DNA of 64,000 nt from Cadophora sp. MPI-SDFR-AT-0126 (Eukaryota > Ascomycota > Leotiomycetes > Helotiales > Ploettnerulaceae): positions 1,054,001 through 1,118,000 of the forward strand of contig JAGMVK010000016.1 of NCBI GenBank assembly GCA_020747065.1, in the 5' to 3' direction. The translations under genes and the position numbers were made by a program. Below are positions 38,298-50,157 of the stretch, piece after piece. The notes below the pieces were generated by a model, which was given only the letters and a program-made list of their open reading frames with translations, was not told the DNA's origin and ran no database searches. How positions within the stretch are numbered: position 1 is the first letter of the stretch; the number at the start of each line of letters is the position of its first letter.

Positions 38298-40313
38298 CTA
38301 AGCGATCCAAAACATTCTGTCCTTGCCCTCAAAGTCTGCACCCAAGCATTCATTATCCATGAAACCATGCAGGTAGCAATCTCCAACCAGTTGCCACCGT
38401 TGAGCAGATTCATCTTGATCATCCTCTGAAAGTGCCGATTCATCGCATTTCGACTTGTCTGGAACAATTTTGCGGAGTAGAAATGGTGTCTGCGCGCCAT
38501 GGAAGCAGACAACGGCGTCTCCGGGCTCCAAGTTACATGATCCAACTCCGATATAGCCCTCCTCGGTAGTGAAGAGGGTTCTGTTCCAGCCACAATCTGT
38601 GATAATCGAAACAATTCCAGCTGCTGCCGCATCTTGATTGATAGGACAATTTAAGTTTTCACAACGATCGATTTGCTCGTTCATGCGCATCCAACCTTTC
38701 ATACACTGAAGGTAGAAGTCGCCAGCTACTGGACTCGATCCAGCTTCGTTCCGAAAGTACTCGCGATAGTTGAGGATCAACGTGCGAGCAACTACAGCGT
38801 CAACATCTTCTCCAGTGTTGTATTTGAGTCTCCTTTTATAACGAGCATTGCATAAATCATTCCATAAGCGTATCGCTGCAGTCTGCTCCAGAAGATTCTC
38901 GCAATTCTGCAAACAATGTCCGATCCCCTCTTTTGTTCCCTGCCCATCCAGTAGAACATCTGCATTGACAAAGTCAAGCAAGACTCCCCTAAGACCAACG
39001 ATGGCGGCATCTCTTTTGTCGAAAGCAATGTCCGGTTGGGCTTTGCCACATGCTTTAAATGGATCGTGTACGCATAGATGTAAAAGGATCCGAGTTTCAA
39101 TCCGAGTCCTGTTGCATGCCCAATCCGGAACCCAGGACGGCACGTTACGTCCTTGGCACGTATGATTTACCAGGCCAGCATATTGAAGAAGTTTGATATT
39201 GCCTTGCGAGAGAAAAGTGGTTGCGAATTGCTGAAATACATCTGCGTCCGACAGATCGTAATGCGGCGTAATAGGTATTTTGCCCCTTTCACAGATACCG
39301 AGGAGTGCGTAAATTCGATCCTTAGGCTCCTTGCATACTCTATAGTAATTACTGATAACAAAATTGAGAATGTCGGGCTCCTTAAAATCGTTTTCCAAGT
39401 TCTGGGTCCTGATTCGCGTAGCACACAAGATCCTTGCTTTCTGTAGACCTGATTGATCAATCGCTTGGCAAAATTTCCATTCTTCTTCCTTTTCCAGACT
39501 CAGTAATATCATTATGGCCATCATGAAGTCATGATAACTAAGTTTTGCTGCCCCGTTGAGTAGAAGAAGCTTGGGTGGGAGAGCCATCTCTTGTACAGTC
39601 CATAACCGCTGAAACCAACTCTGTCCCAGCAATATCTTTATGAGCTCATTCATAGATACTTCCGACAGCATATTCAACACCTCCATAGCTATGTCATTGA
39701 AGTCAGAGATTGATTCAGGAGGAAACTTAGTCTTTCCATTGATAATGAGCATCTGATTTGCATCGATACCATGCTTCGAACAGGTTCTAGACAATTGTGC
39801 GAAGAAATCGACGCATACAGCATTCATGGGAGAACCGTCTCCCAACCAGACCAGCCCCATCTCGGTGTTTCGGTATATGCTTGCCATGAGAGATACTTGA
39901 TGTCCTTTCTCTATCGCATCGTGACTCTGATTGATACATATCGCATCAACCCAGAGTCGTCTGTGGCCAATTTTCCTTCTTAGATGACGCAGAGCCGAAC
40001 CAAGATGTAAAGTAATCGGTAGCACGCCTTCTGGAAATTCAATTTCGTCGTCGAAAACAGGCTCGCCCCAAGCATAGGAAAGTGCCTTGTAACTCGGCCT
40101 CTCGGCAATTTTGGCGATGATGAAATTACCCCGCAACCTTGACCTCTTAGATCCATGGTCCTTGGAGCTTGAGCTGATCAACGCCTTATCATCTGGTGGT
40201 GAAAGCTCGAGGATCCGTATCTCTGTCTTCGGGTCAATTCGAGGATACGGGAAAGGGCGTTCGCTCGCACTGGGCCCTGGGACATTTTGGTCACCATCAG
40301 CCGAGGATGCCAT
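38298..40313 (-). CDS. HET-domain protein (heterokaryon incompatibility type)
   Basis: A single exon encodes 671 residues. The HET domain is plain: IRILELSPPDD near residue 32, YKALSYAWGEP near 75, ITLHLGSALRHLR, then the hallmark RRLWVDAICINQ near 120-130, YRNTEMGLVWLGD near 148 and WFQRLWTVQEMALP near 232. The rest is the variable C-terminal region of this family, including ICERGKIPITPHYDLSDADVFQQF and a late GDAVVCFHGAQTPFLLR segment. HET proteins trigger cell death on fusion of genetically different hyphae or act in other non-self responses (established for a few members). Most genomes carry dozens of copies, so the individual role is unknown. The start MASSADGDQ is the first ATG of the long frame. 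Confidence 0.93.
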   Translation of the reverse strand: MASSADGDQNVPGPSASERPFPYPRIDPKTEIRILELSPPDDKALISSSSKDHGSKRSRLRGNFIIAKIAERPSYKALSYAWGEPVFDDEIEFPEGVLPITLHLGSALRHLRRKIGHRRLWVDAICINQSHDAIEKGHQVSLMASIYRNTEMGLVWLGDGSPMNAVCVDFFAQLSRTCSKHGIDANQMLIINGKTKFPPESISDFNDIAMEVLNMLSEVSMNELIKILLGQSWFQRLWTVQEMALPPKLLLLNGAAKLSYHDFMMAIMILLSLEKEEEWKFCQAIDQSGLQKARILCATRIRTQNLENDFKEPDILNFVISNYYRVCKEPKDRIYALLGICERGKIPITPHYDLSDADVFQQFATTFLSQGNIKLLQYAGLVNHTCQGRNVPSWVPDWACNRTRIETRILLHLCVHDPFKACGKAQPDIAFDKRDAAIVGLRGVLLDFVNADVLLDGQGTKEGIGHCLQNCENLLEQTAAIRLWNDLCNARYKRRLKYNTGEDVDAVVARTLILNYREYFRNEAGSSPVAGDFYLQCMKGWMRMNEQIDRCENLNCPINQDAAAAGIVSIITDCGWNRTLFTTEEGYIGVGSCNLEPGDAVVCFHGAQTPFLLRKIVPDKSKCDESALSEDDQDESAQRWQLVGDCYLHGFMDNECLGADFEGKDRMFWIA

Positions 40314-40834
40314 AGCCGCGTTGATGAAGAGATCCAGGTTTGCTCTTCAGACGATTTAAACCGAGCCAGCTGATTGTTGGAAGAGACACGAGAGAAGAAT
40401 CGAGGATATAAATCGAAAGATGGTGAAGACGAGGCTGCGTCTTATCTCAGGTTACACTGCATGCGTACGCCCGGTCAGCGTGGAGGCTGAGCTTAGCCAC
40501 GGATACCAGTATGTATGAGAAGGATGCTGCAGCACCATATAATCCTTACTCGAGCAATAGGGCGGAGGCGCGCCTCTATGAACAGGGCCAGGTCCGAACA
40601 AATTGTTGCAGCGAATTCCAACAGAATAGAAAGCGGAGAGACGAAAAGCAGCGGGAAGCGGGCGTTCTGTACCTCCCTTGACGTGATACGAGGCAGTAAT
40701 AATCAAGACATACCACCAACAGAGAGCCCAGATAAACGGACGCCATAAGTAGCAAATCATCTGTGCAAGAAGGGCATGAAACAGCAATAATTCATAATTG
40801 GGTATTAAAAGAAATCAGACAAGAAAGCGACTCG
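40314..40834. other. Intergenic, no supported gene
   Basis: About 0.5 kb with the promoter of the HET gene and the 3' end of the rhodopsin-like gene, both minus strand. Nothing else is recognised. Confidence 0.5.
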
Positions 40835-42200
40835 TCAAACCAAACCGCCAGGCCCCTTCGGCGACCGATGTATCTCCACGGTCGTACTCATCATAATCCC
40901 ATCCTTCGTTATAGAATCCTCATCCCACGAATCGTCCAGCTCCCCCTTCCTGCCTTTCCCCCTTCCTCCCGACACGCTCGGCTGTCTTTGCATGCCTTCC
41001 ATCTCCATCACATCCTCAAATGTATGCAAGTTCTCTGCGCTCTCGGTCGTCGTATATCCGTTCTTGCTCTTACTTCCCGAGTGCAAGGGATTGGTATGTG
41101 CGATTGTTGAGGATTTCTTGTTCTTCTTCTTCATTTTGGCATTGGTGTTGGTGATGACGGTAGTGTTGTGCGGATGAGTTGTCGTGGTGTGGGTGCGTGA
41201 CGCTGTTGATATTTTGTCCGCGAGTGATTTGAACAGGGGGCGGTAGGTGGTAATTGCCATGCATATGATGCCGATGGCGGGCTCGATGATGGACCAGATT
41301 GCTACTTTGAAGGTGAGGAATGTGAAGTCTTCTTCGGGGTTGCTGAGACTGTTGATGTAGATTATGCGGATGATGACTGAGAGACCGGCGCTGGGAGTTG
41401 ATTAGCCTTGAATAGTGTTCCGGATGAGGCGAGCTTACAGAATACCTAACGTCAACAATCCTCCTACAATACACTTCGTCTTACGATTCATCTTCAGATC
41501 CCAAATCACGAAGAGAGGTAAAATGCCAAATATAAGATCCGTAGCAGCTACGAAGACAGAAAAGACGATCGTGAGATCGGCGATGAGTTTTGGCGAGAAA
41601 CACTTTCCTTCCCCGCCGCTGAAGCGATGCCAGAAATATGAGATGGGTTTGCATTGGAAGACCATGAAGCCGAAGTACATGATGGATACGAAGATCATGG
41701 TTCCCAATGTGGCTCGGATAGTCCAGACGTGTGCATTGAGTGTGCAAATTCGGAGGAGGAAGAAGCCGATTGAGAGGCGGATGAGAAGGGAGGTGACGAC
41801 GTAGATTAGTTCGGAGGAGTACCAGTACTGGTTGATAGTGTCAGCTTGGACTGCTGAGGATGGGGTAGAGGTGATCGTACTTTCATGACTATCGGCACGT
41901 CCTTTGCTGCTACTGTTTTCAAGTGCTGTCCGTTCCCATAAATAGTGGCGACAAAAGCACACATCGCCAGTACAGAGAAAGTCGCCTGAATCTATCAGCG
42001 GAGCTCTTCTTAGGAACGGTGATCTTTCTGTGGGTTAAACTCACCTGGCTAGCAAGGAACAGCCAATCCTCAACCTTCCATATCTTCAAAACAAACCTCC
42101 TGACATATATCCTCACAGACGAGAAAGCCCACGTCAACACAAACGGAACAAGCGTACAAGCCACCAGGCTCGGTCCATTCCCTCTGTCAATGTATCCCAT
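40835..42200 (-). CDS. Fungal rhodopsin-like integral membrane protein (seven-helix type)
   Basis: Four exons (42045-42200, 41881-41985, 41439-41827, 40835-41390) give 401 residues, with phases consistent at every junction. The start MGYIDRGNGPSLVAC leads into helix 1. The conserved family pattern follows: VRIYVRRFVLKIWKVEDWLFL, YGNGQHL, YWYSSELIYVVTSLLIRLSIGFFLLRI, FQCKPISYFWHRFSGGEGKC, ATDLIFGILPLFVIWDLKMNRKTK, SVIIRIIYI and WSIIEPAIGIICMAITTYRPLF. This is the Rhodopsin_7/Pth11-like group of fungal membrane proteins, mostly of unknown ligand. No CFEM domain is present. The C-tail is cytosolic, with Thr/His- and Lys-rich stretches (TTTTHPHNTT, MKKKNKK) and acidic residues. Another in-frame extension upstream lacks an ATG. 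Confidence 0.88.
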
Positions 42201-43798
42201 CTCGATTGTAAAAATGACACCCGTGCGCCGTAAATCCAAATCCGAATCCAAATACAGACAACTCAAATCCCGAAATCGTCCAGAAGAAAACCACAGCCTT
42301 TGACTTTCGAAACGAGGAAATAGACAACAGGTGGGGAGCAGGAAGGGATGACCTGCATATGTACTCTTTGACAGCCCGGGACGAACATTAAGTTATGGGA
42401 ACGGGTGGTGGGTAGTGGGGGATGTGAGGACAAGGATGCCATGCGAGTCTGAGTAGTTACTGGGGCTAGTTTCCTGACGGGCTTCAAACGCCACTACTCT
42501 AGAGAGGCAGGACTAAGGAAAAATAATAGCACTGTACTAAGGCCGGTGAGCCAAGCGTGGACACGGGTAGATAGCCTCCGAGTCTTGAAGCTGGGCTTGA
42601 AAGTCCCCCTAGAGAGGAAGGACGCCGTGCCGCTGTCGGCACTGTGAGGCGCTGTCACGACTGCGTTCCTCGGCTCATCTTGCGTGCTGGTAAACTGAAC
42701 AGTACCCCAAACCACATCAATGAACGAGTTCGAAGACCGGAAATCCCAACAAAAAAAGGAGAATGCGAAAATCAAACAGGAGAGAAAGAACAGGATTATC
42801 AAGATATGCATGATGCCACGAGTACCATGTCAACACGAGACAGAAGGTTTACCGGGTATCAGATCGATCGATTTTTCTTTCGCGATGTTCGATGTCGCGT
42901 GCACATCATGGCTTGGCTGGCGGACGATCAAGCAAGCAGATAAGACGATAATCTTCCAGGCAGTCTTTTTGAAACGACGGGGGGGGGGGGGGGTGGATTT
43001 CGAGATCGCTCGCTTACTCGCAAAAGAGTGGGTAAATACAAACCCACCACTCCACCGCGGCTCGGAGGTGAGGTGAGCTGGTGAGGTTGTTGATGGATGT
43101 GACGGGCTTAGCGCATCTCCTGAGTCGTGCATGAAATTCCGAGTCAAGGATAGGGGTCTCGTCTTCGCTTCGCTTTACAGAGACACACGCACCCAATCCA
43201 ATCCTGGAGGAGAAGGACGACTGGCATGGCGTTTTCTTGTGACACCTACCAGTTCAGACGAAGCCGAGTTTCAGACGGGGACAAGACAAGTTCCAAACGC
43301 GGCAGTTTTCTGGAAGCTGTGGGTGGGCTGAGAATATTTTTGGATGCTTCTGGCTTCGAGCTTCTAGAATGGAACAAAGTGTGTTCGTAGTGCGGTTACG
43401 GCTGGTAGCGGCCGAGTGGGTGGACGGAAGAAAACTATTGAATGAACGACACTTGTTACAGCTGGCTAGAAGCTTGTTGGCGATTTTTTGGGACACATTG
43501 GGATTGGGTTTGGTTGCTGTGATTAATGCCTTTTGTCCCGATACCTTTCATCCCGCCTCTCGGAGATTGTGGCTGGTAGCAGTTAGTTTTCACGCTTCTC
43601 GTTTTGACTTGTCTAGCCATTCTGATTCTAGATTCCGGTTTCTGGTTCAACGAGCTGGAATAATTTTTTACCTGCAACCTCTACACGTCTTGACTTTCAA
43701 GCTCCAAACGCTAGATACTATTATTGCATGTAAGCCTGTGCGCCTTCCATCTTCTGTAACACTATCCCACGCCAGTAACACCAAGCAAGCCCATCCAT
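42201..43798. other. Intergenic, no supported gene
   Basis: This 1.6-kb region holds the promoter of the rhodopsin-like gene and the 3' flank of the diflavin reductase gene. It includes a G15 run at 42979-42993. A 175-codon frame at 43369-43896 overlaps the reductase 3' end on the opposite strand, lacks recognisable motifs and is treated as chance. Confidence 0.5.
42979..42993. repeat. Poly-G tract (15 G)
   Basis: An uninterrupted G15 homopolymer between genes. It could form a G-quadruplex-like structure, but its length may also be affected by sequencing error. Confidence 0.75.
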
Positions 43799-46136
43799 CT
43801 ACCAAGTCTCCTGTCGATACCTGCCCGCCTTCTCCATCAACCCTAGGATGCGCTCTGCATCCTCCCTCGTTTCTTGACCTCGCCTCTCCGCAATGACATC
43901 TACAAAAGCCTCCCTAACAGCCTTCGGCATGCTTCCCGAACTACCGCAAACAAAGATGAACGCGTTAGCCCGCATCAATCTGAAAATCAAATCCCCATGC
44001 TCCCGAATCTTATCCTGGACGTAAACCTTCCTGCCCGTCGGGTCATCGCGGGAAAATGCAGGGAAGACATCGACTTTGAGTTGCTTGTTCTTCCATTCGT
44101 CTTGGTAGAAGTAATCAGCGTCCTTGTTGCGACCGCCAAAGAAGAGATAGTGACGACCGAAGTCGATGTCTTTAAAGGCCAATTCACGACGCTCCCAGAT
44201 GAGAGAGCGGCATGGCGCCAGGCCCGTGCCGGGTGCGACGAGGATGAGGGGTAATTTGGGCTTGACGTCGAGATTCTCGTAGAATTTGTATTCACCGTCG
44301 AAGCGGACCATGAGATTTGCGCCGGGTGGGAGAGCGGCGAGGAATCGAGTGCAGAGACCGCGTCGGACTTTGGAGAGGACAGTTTTGTAGTTCACGACTG
44401 CGACGAGGAGTTGTACTCTGGTATAATCTTGCTGACACACCTTTTGGATTCCGCCGCTAGCTATACTGTATTGTCTGCCACGGATGATCGGGAAGACCGT
44501 TGTGACGATATTGAAGGGGAGTTTGACGGATCGGAAGTCTTGGAGTACTTCGAGAATGCCTCGTCGTGGCCGGGTGGCGTAGTCGAAGAATTCGTCGGTG
44601 TATGCTGGGTTTGAGAATTCGAGCAGACGTTCCTTGTGCGTTGAGTCATCGGTAAAATGTGCTAAAATATCGAGAACGCTTCGTTGGGGGATAGCTGTGA
44701 TATCAAGATTGACAGTAAGAAGATCCCGTAGCGTGGACTTGGGCATCATCCAGCAGTCCTTGGGAGCAGGGGGAACCAAAAATTCGTCGAAGAAGGCAGC
44801 GCAACCCTCGACTTGGAATTTGAGTGGTACATCTGCAACGCTGTTCCAGTCCATGAGGTCTATCAATGTCTGGACATCTTCGGGGAAGTTTTGGGGGAAA
44901 ATAGTGAGGGTATCGCCGGGCTTATAGTCGATGGTTCCGGGAACGGAGAATGTGATCTCTCGGACGTCTTGCCAATGGGATTTTGGTGTAAGACGCTTAT
45001 TCGATTTGACAAATGCGATGTTTGTGTCTGGAATGGGAGGAAGCAGGAGGTCTTCCAGTATGGTATCGGTGGTGAGGTTTTCAGGTGGGAATGACTCCTT
45101 TAGTTGAGCACAAGGAACATCTGGTGTTCGGTCTTCTGGTAGGTGATGCTTCATTTCGTCGTCGGACTCTGGAGGTGGTGGTGAAAGTTGTGGAGGATCT
45201 TGGGCAATGGATATGGTAGTCAGATCGGTTTTCTGTTGATTGGCGATTTCTGGTTCCGCAATTTGGTGTGTCCACTTGAAAGGAAGGAGCACGTCTGGGG
45301 GTATCGGGTCTACTCCTTCCGGTAATGGATATGCAGATTGAATGTGAGTTTGAAATTCTGCAGCCCAGGATAAGTACGCTCCATCGAATCTAAATTCGTC
45401 AGTTTACTATAGACGAAGACATGCAGTTGATATAAAGGGCAATATTTGAAGAAACGGTTGAGGATGCCCAACAATTTCAAAGCAAAGTCATTGGCCGTCA
45501 TCGTATGTATGTATGAATTCATTCACGAGATCGACTTACCCATCTTGATGCTGATCGTCAGCCTCACCTCGTGGGAATACCTCTTTCGCACCCAGCCCTT
45601 GCAGTCGTACATGAAGCAATCGAGCTGCGCGATTGAACCTGATGATGTCAGTCACATGACTTCGATTGGCTGGAACATGTCTTACTTTGCATACGAGCTG
45701 TCTCCCAAACCAAAAGTCGTAAACTGTAAACCTTCAAGGCACGTAGGCGAAAGACTCTTCTTCAGAAGACTCGTCCACAACCTCCTCGAGTTCTTCGGGA
45801 ATTCGCCTTGTCCTGTAGTCGAAGTCACAAGAACCAGTAATGATGCCTTACGCAAGACGTTGACTTTAAGTGTTGGGATCTTCTTCTATCATTCTCATGA
45901 GCATGCATTCGGGATCCATGTATCATATTGTGAATATGACTTACCACTTCCCCGGACTTTGTCCGCTTTTCCACGACTTCCGCGATATCGTCCATCTCGG
46001 TTACGATGGTCTTGAAATGCAGCCTCTCCGTCATCTGGCCCAGGCGTCCAGCTACATCGTGGCTGTTTCCTGTTTCCGAGCCATAGAGAATGAGTGCGTA
46101 TCTATCGTGAGGTTGGCCGTTGATTATTTGGCTCAT
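43799..46136 (-). CDS. TAH18: NADPH-dependent diflavin reductase of cytosolic Fe-S assembly
   Basis: Four exons (45945-46136, about 45686-45885, 45540-45638, 43799-45389) give about 693 residues. The protein passes electrons from NADPH through FAD and FMN to Dre2 in cytosolic iron-sulphur protein assembly. The flavodoxin domain shows ILYGSETGNSHDVAGRL, LVTSTTGQGEFPKNSRRLW, FTTFGLGDSSYAKFNRAA and a DDQHQDGFDGAY segment. The FAD domain has YKPGDTLTIFPQN, GRQYSIA and LLVAVVNYKT; the NADPH domain has VAPGTGLAPCRS, YLFFGGRNKDADYFY and FVCGSSGSMPKAVR. It ends in an aromatic Trp like others of the family. The exon 2 acceptor (ATAG|AAG at 45885) is the least certain boundary, but the phase works. Intron 3 is long (about 150 bases). 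An upstream in-frame stretch before 46136 lacks family similarity. Confidence 0.92.
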
Positions 46137-47969
46137 TGTTGTGTTTGGATGAGAGATAGTGTTGTTGGTGGCGATTGAAGAGAAGTTTTGGTGATGGGGA
46201 AGCGAGAACGCCGGGATCGGATGAGGATTGGTTGGAGGCTTGATTGTCAGAAGTGAGCTTTTCAAGCTGGTTTGTATAAAAGATATTATTTAGTCCAAGA
46301 CGATCAACTAGTTTCTCACATCTCAAATACCTGGAATGTACTTCCGACGTAAATCGAGAGTTTATTCTGACGTCTTTCAAGGTCACGAGACTGCATCAAA
46401 TTGAGCTCGGGAATCTCCTCTTCAGCTTCAGTCTTCAGCAGGACATGATCCATAGGGCAATCAGTTCTACAAACAAGCAGCGAAGGTGATTCGAAGCAAG
46501 TCAAGCAAAAGTACGAAGCTATGCTCACCGAGCGGCCACAACACATATCGCCCAGCTGATCTCACATGTCAAGGTCAGTCCTGATTGTACGGGCAACAGC
46601 AGGACGACACTCTTTGGGCCTCTTGACCTCAGATTTGATTGCAATTACAGCCTGATCCCGAGATTGAGAATCAATTGTTGGAAACAACGCTATTATCTTT
46701 GTCATTGAGCAGTCGTTTGCTGTACTTGGATCTCGAATTTTACAACTCCTTCGATGATGCACAAAGATTACAAAGTACTGCTATGTAAATCGTAGCCCCT
46801 TAATCTCAACGAGCGATCTCTGACGAGGCCAAAGTGCAGCCTCGTCAGACAGTAGGAACTAGACTTGGTCTAGACTCGAAGCATCAGCTGTAGAATCTGG
46901 CACAGTCCTTGGCTAGGATTAGCATCCAATTCGTGGTGACGAGGATAATGAATTTCTTCACCGGAGATTTAACAACAAACAATCCGACAAGTAATATCAT
47001 CTAGTCGCAGGCTTAAGAACAAACATGCAGATATCCGAAGATGCAGCCTTGTCCGGTGAGTGACTCCAATGGCAGACTTCTGGAAGACTTGGACTGCAGC
47101 GAGACCCAATGACAAACTAGTGTCCCAGACATTTGTTGCAGGCTAGCCATCCTTTCCCGGGCTCCAGGGCTCCACAGGACGGGATGCAGTTGTGAGTGAC
47201 TCTTTGACAGGTCCCGGTCGGGGGATGATGCATCTGAACCTGGGCAAGACACAAATATGCATTGTCAAGCTTCGAAATAACGCAGAAGCCGACCTCAATG
47301 TACTACCATGAATTAAATCAATTGATGTACCAAAGGAAGAAACGATAGATAATCCCACATAAATACATCACCCAGTAGGTAACAAACAATATCAGCCTGC
47401 ATGATTATTCATTTCTAGCAATTCACATTCCGTCAGCACTCTCCATACAAGGTTATATTTAGTGAAAATAGCTTCATTATTGCCTGAATGAGCCCCATCT
47501 TCCCCGTTGATTCGAGCCTCCTCTCCCTATCACATCCCTATCACTTCTCCAGCAATGTCCGCTCCTACCAATTGACTCGAGTCGTTCTGACCCACAAGGT
47601 GAAAATGCCCCCATTATGCTTAGCCATGCCTGCCTCGACCCGTTGCCTCTAGTCCTAATCCGGTCTCGCCCATCTCGCTAAACAAAAAAAGGGTGCGGCT
47701 GCTAGGAATGATATATTTCGCACGCGCAGCTTCCCTTCCTCCCCTTTCCCTTCCTTTCTTCGACTACATCACAACAAGATCCGATCACAGTTCATCAAAC
47801 TCCAACCCCCCAAACAATCTCCAAACAAGACTTCTAGGGCACCTAGCTACCCTACTTCAACTCCCCCATTTGTTCAAGAGTCAATCCACACTCAGCGAAC
47901 GTCGACAATCCATACACCTCAATCACAAGTTCAGTTCTTCAGTCAATCCCACACCCACCACAAATCACC
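46137..47969. promoter_or_regulatory. Divergent intergenic region between TAH18 and the RNA-binding gene
   Basis: This 1.8-kb stretch lies between two divergent housekeeping genes and holds both promoters. No exon is supported. It contains an 11-bp perfect inverted repeat at 46819-46849. The last 250 bases before 47970 are strongly C/T-rich (CCTCCCCTTTCCC, CCCCCCAAAC), typical of fungal housekeeping promoters and leaders. Confidence 0.55.
46819..46849. other. Perfect 11-bp hairpin in intergenic DNA
   Basis: TCTGACGAGGC and its exact reverse complement GCCTCGTCAGA are separated by 9 bases. The GC-rich stem stands alone between genes. It may be chance, a protein-binding palindrome or the relic of a repeat; no function is claimed. 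Confidence 0.7.
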
Positions 47970-49374
47970 ATGTCTACCATCGTGGAGAAAGTTTCTGACG
48001 CCGTCAACGACGTTACTGCCGCTCTTGGCAACACCTCGGTTTCCGATAAGCCTGCCGATGCCACTACCACTGCTGGCGACAAGGACAAGTCTGCTTCGAA
48101 CGATGCAGTCTTGGCCAGCGCTGCAGAGGGTCGCAGACTCTATATCGGTAACCTCGCATACGCGACGACCGAGGGGGAGTTGCAAGCCTTCTTCAAGGGA
48201 TACCTAATGTAAGATACCCTCGAGTTTGCATCCCAGTCTTCTGGTTCTGTCTGCTCAGCTTTTGCTCTTTGCTCGGCTCGAAGTTCTGGACAGAACAGGC
48301 AGGCACGGTGGCAAGTTGCACCTGCAAATTATCTTCGAGTCCAGCTCCAGCAGATACATCATCAGGCGCGTCTGATCTTAATGGCTACGTATTTCTTACA
48401 TTTACTGACGTTTCTTTTTTCTACAGTGAATCTACTTCTATCCCAAAGAACCCACGTACCGACCGCCCAGTTGGATACGCCTTCGTTGATCTCTCAACAC
48501 CAAGTGAAGCTGAGCGTGCCATTGCCGAGCTCTCTGGAAAGGAGATCCTTGAACGCAAGGTCTCTGTTCAGCTTGCTCGCAAGCCTGAGCCAAATGCGGA
48601 GAAGGGCGAGGGTGCTGCCAGCGGTGGTGAGGGTGCTTCAGGAGGTGAAGGCCGCCGTAGACAATCCGGTCGTGGACGTGGCCGAGGCCGTGGACGTGGA
48701 GGCCGCGGTGGACGCAACCGTGGTGCAGTAAGTTAGCAGAGCTTCGCATACTAGAATTTAACTAACAGGCCAATAGTCCCGAGGTGAGGAGGGTGCTGAG
48801 CTCCCAGCCAGCGAAGTTCTTCCCTTGACCGAGACCACCAACACCGAGACCAAGGATAAGGAGGCTAAGGACACCAAGGAGAAGGCTGAGAAGGCTCCTC
48901 GCGTTCCCCGTGAGAGACGTGAGCGTGGCCCACCAGCTGATGGAATCCCATCCAAGAACAAGGTCATGGTTGCCAACCTCCCATATGATCTTTCTGAGGA
49001 GAAGGTATGTTATACAAGTCTGCTTCTTGATCCCCTATCTAACACATTTCCAGCTCAAGGAACTCTTTGCTGCTTATGAGCCTTCCTCCGCCAAGATCGC
49101 CCTTCGCCCCATCCCCCGCTTCATGGTCAAGAAGCTCCAAGCCCGCAACGAACCCCGCAAGGGACGTGGATTCGGTTTCGTTACTCTCGCCTCTGAGGAG
49201 ATGCAACAAAAGGCCGTCGCTGAGATGAATGCCAAGGAGATCGAGGGTCGTGAGATCGCCGTCAAGGTCGCCATCGACAGCCCAGACAAGACCGATGATG
49301 ATGCAAATGCTCCAGCTGCCGAGGCTGCCACCGAGGGTACCAACGGCGCCGCTGAGACTACCACTGCTACTTAA
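47970..49374 (+). CDS. RNA-binding protein, two RRMs with central RGG box
   Basis: Four exons (47970-48208, 48427-48727, 48777-49004, 49054-49374) give 362 residues. RRM1 has RNP2 RRLYIGNLAY (near 56) and RNP1 RPVGYAFVDL (near 94). A Gly/Arg-rich RGG stretch follows (RRRQSGRGRGRGRGRGG, near 160), then a Lys/Glu-rich linker. RRM2 has RNP2 NKVMVANLPY and RNP1 GRGFGFVTLA. The tail is Ala/Thr/Glu-rich. The layout suggests an abundant RNP protein in mRNA processing or translation; a precise orthologue is not named. The first coding intron (48209-48426) is long at 218 bases and splits RRM1 after its first helix; the other two are about 49 bases. Codon use is strongly biased to C-ending codons (AAG, GTC, ACC, CGT), a sign of high expression. 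Confidence 0.9.
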
Positions 49375-50157
49375 GCAGATGTAATACTTTGTACGATTGA
49401 GAGGTGCTACATTCCACAGACAATACAAAGCTGCATACTTTGCTTTTTGGAGCACCTGGTTGATGGAGAACTCGGTCCTTTGATTTCACTGGACCAGTTC
49501 GACTGCTATGATTTTCCTTTTGAGTGGAATACAGGCCTTCGCGGTGGATTTCTAATTTTCGAAAAGTGGTTTCAGTACTCACTACGACAAGCGGATTCTT
49601 CTGAATGGGGCGCTGGTTCCTTATGACCTTCAAAACCTATGTCTTATTACCATTTCTCTGGCATTCTCAGGGCTGTACACTAGATTTTTCTTCTCGATGT
49701 GCTCTCGGGAAAGGTAGGGGATGGAAAAGTTATTCATTTGACGATATCAATAAGAAACTGGCTTTTTGAAGACATCCTCGAGATGATATGCTTGTGATGT
49801 CACTATGGTACAGTATTGTTTCGTAGCTTTTGCGGCCACTGACTGAAACACAATCCTCTTGTTGTCGTGTGACCCTTGATTTGCATACCGAACAACAAGA
49901 AACGTAGCCTTACTGAAGTCCAGCCGCGTCTATCGTCATTGGGCTGCAACGCTAGCTCCAAACTACAAGCCAGCCAGAAACCCCTTTGTGTTGCCGCCAA
50001 TATTTCCCCACCAAGAAACTCACCAACCCACATCACTCCTACTTCTTGACCGACTCTTTTCTTTCTCCATTACCTGCACAATCTCTTTTAGAAGCATTGA
50101 ATTAATCAGACTTGCCTCTTTGGAGTGTGCGACTCGAATCGCACGGTCATCCGCAGC
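49375..50157. other. Intergenic, no supported gene
   Basis: 3' flank of the RNA-binding gene and promoter of the ArfGAP gene, both plus strand. A CTCTTTTCTTTCTCC pyrimidine tract precedes the ArfGAP start. Nothing else is recognised. Confidence 0.5.

Noticed and set aside
43369..43896. 175-codon frame on the plus strand beside and overlapping the TAH18 3' end
   Set aside because: It overlaps the antisense of confirmed TAH18 coding sequence, has no domain or signal and no coding-like composition.
45389..46136. Reading exon 2 of TAH18 as beginning at the ACAG acceptor before GACAAGG
   Set aside because: That would delete the conserved LVTSTTGQGE flavodoxin motif; the upstream acceptor keeps it in frame.
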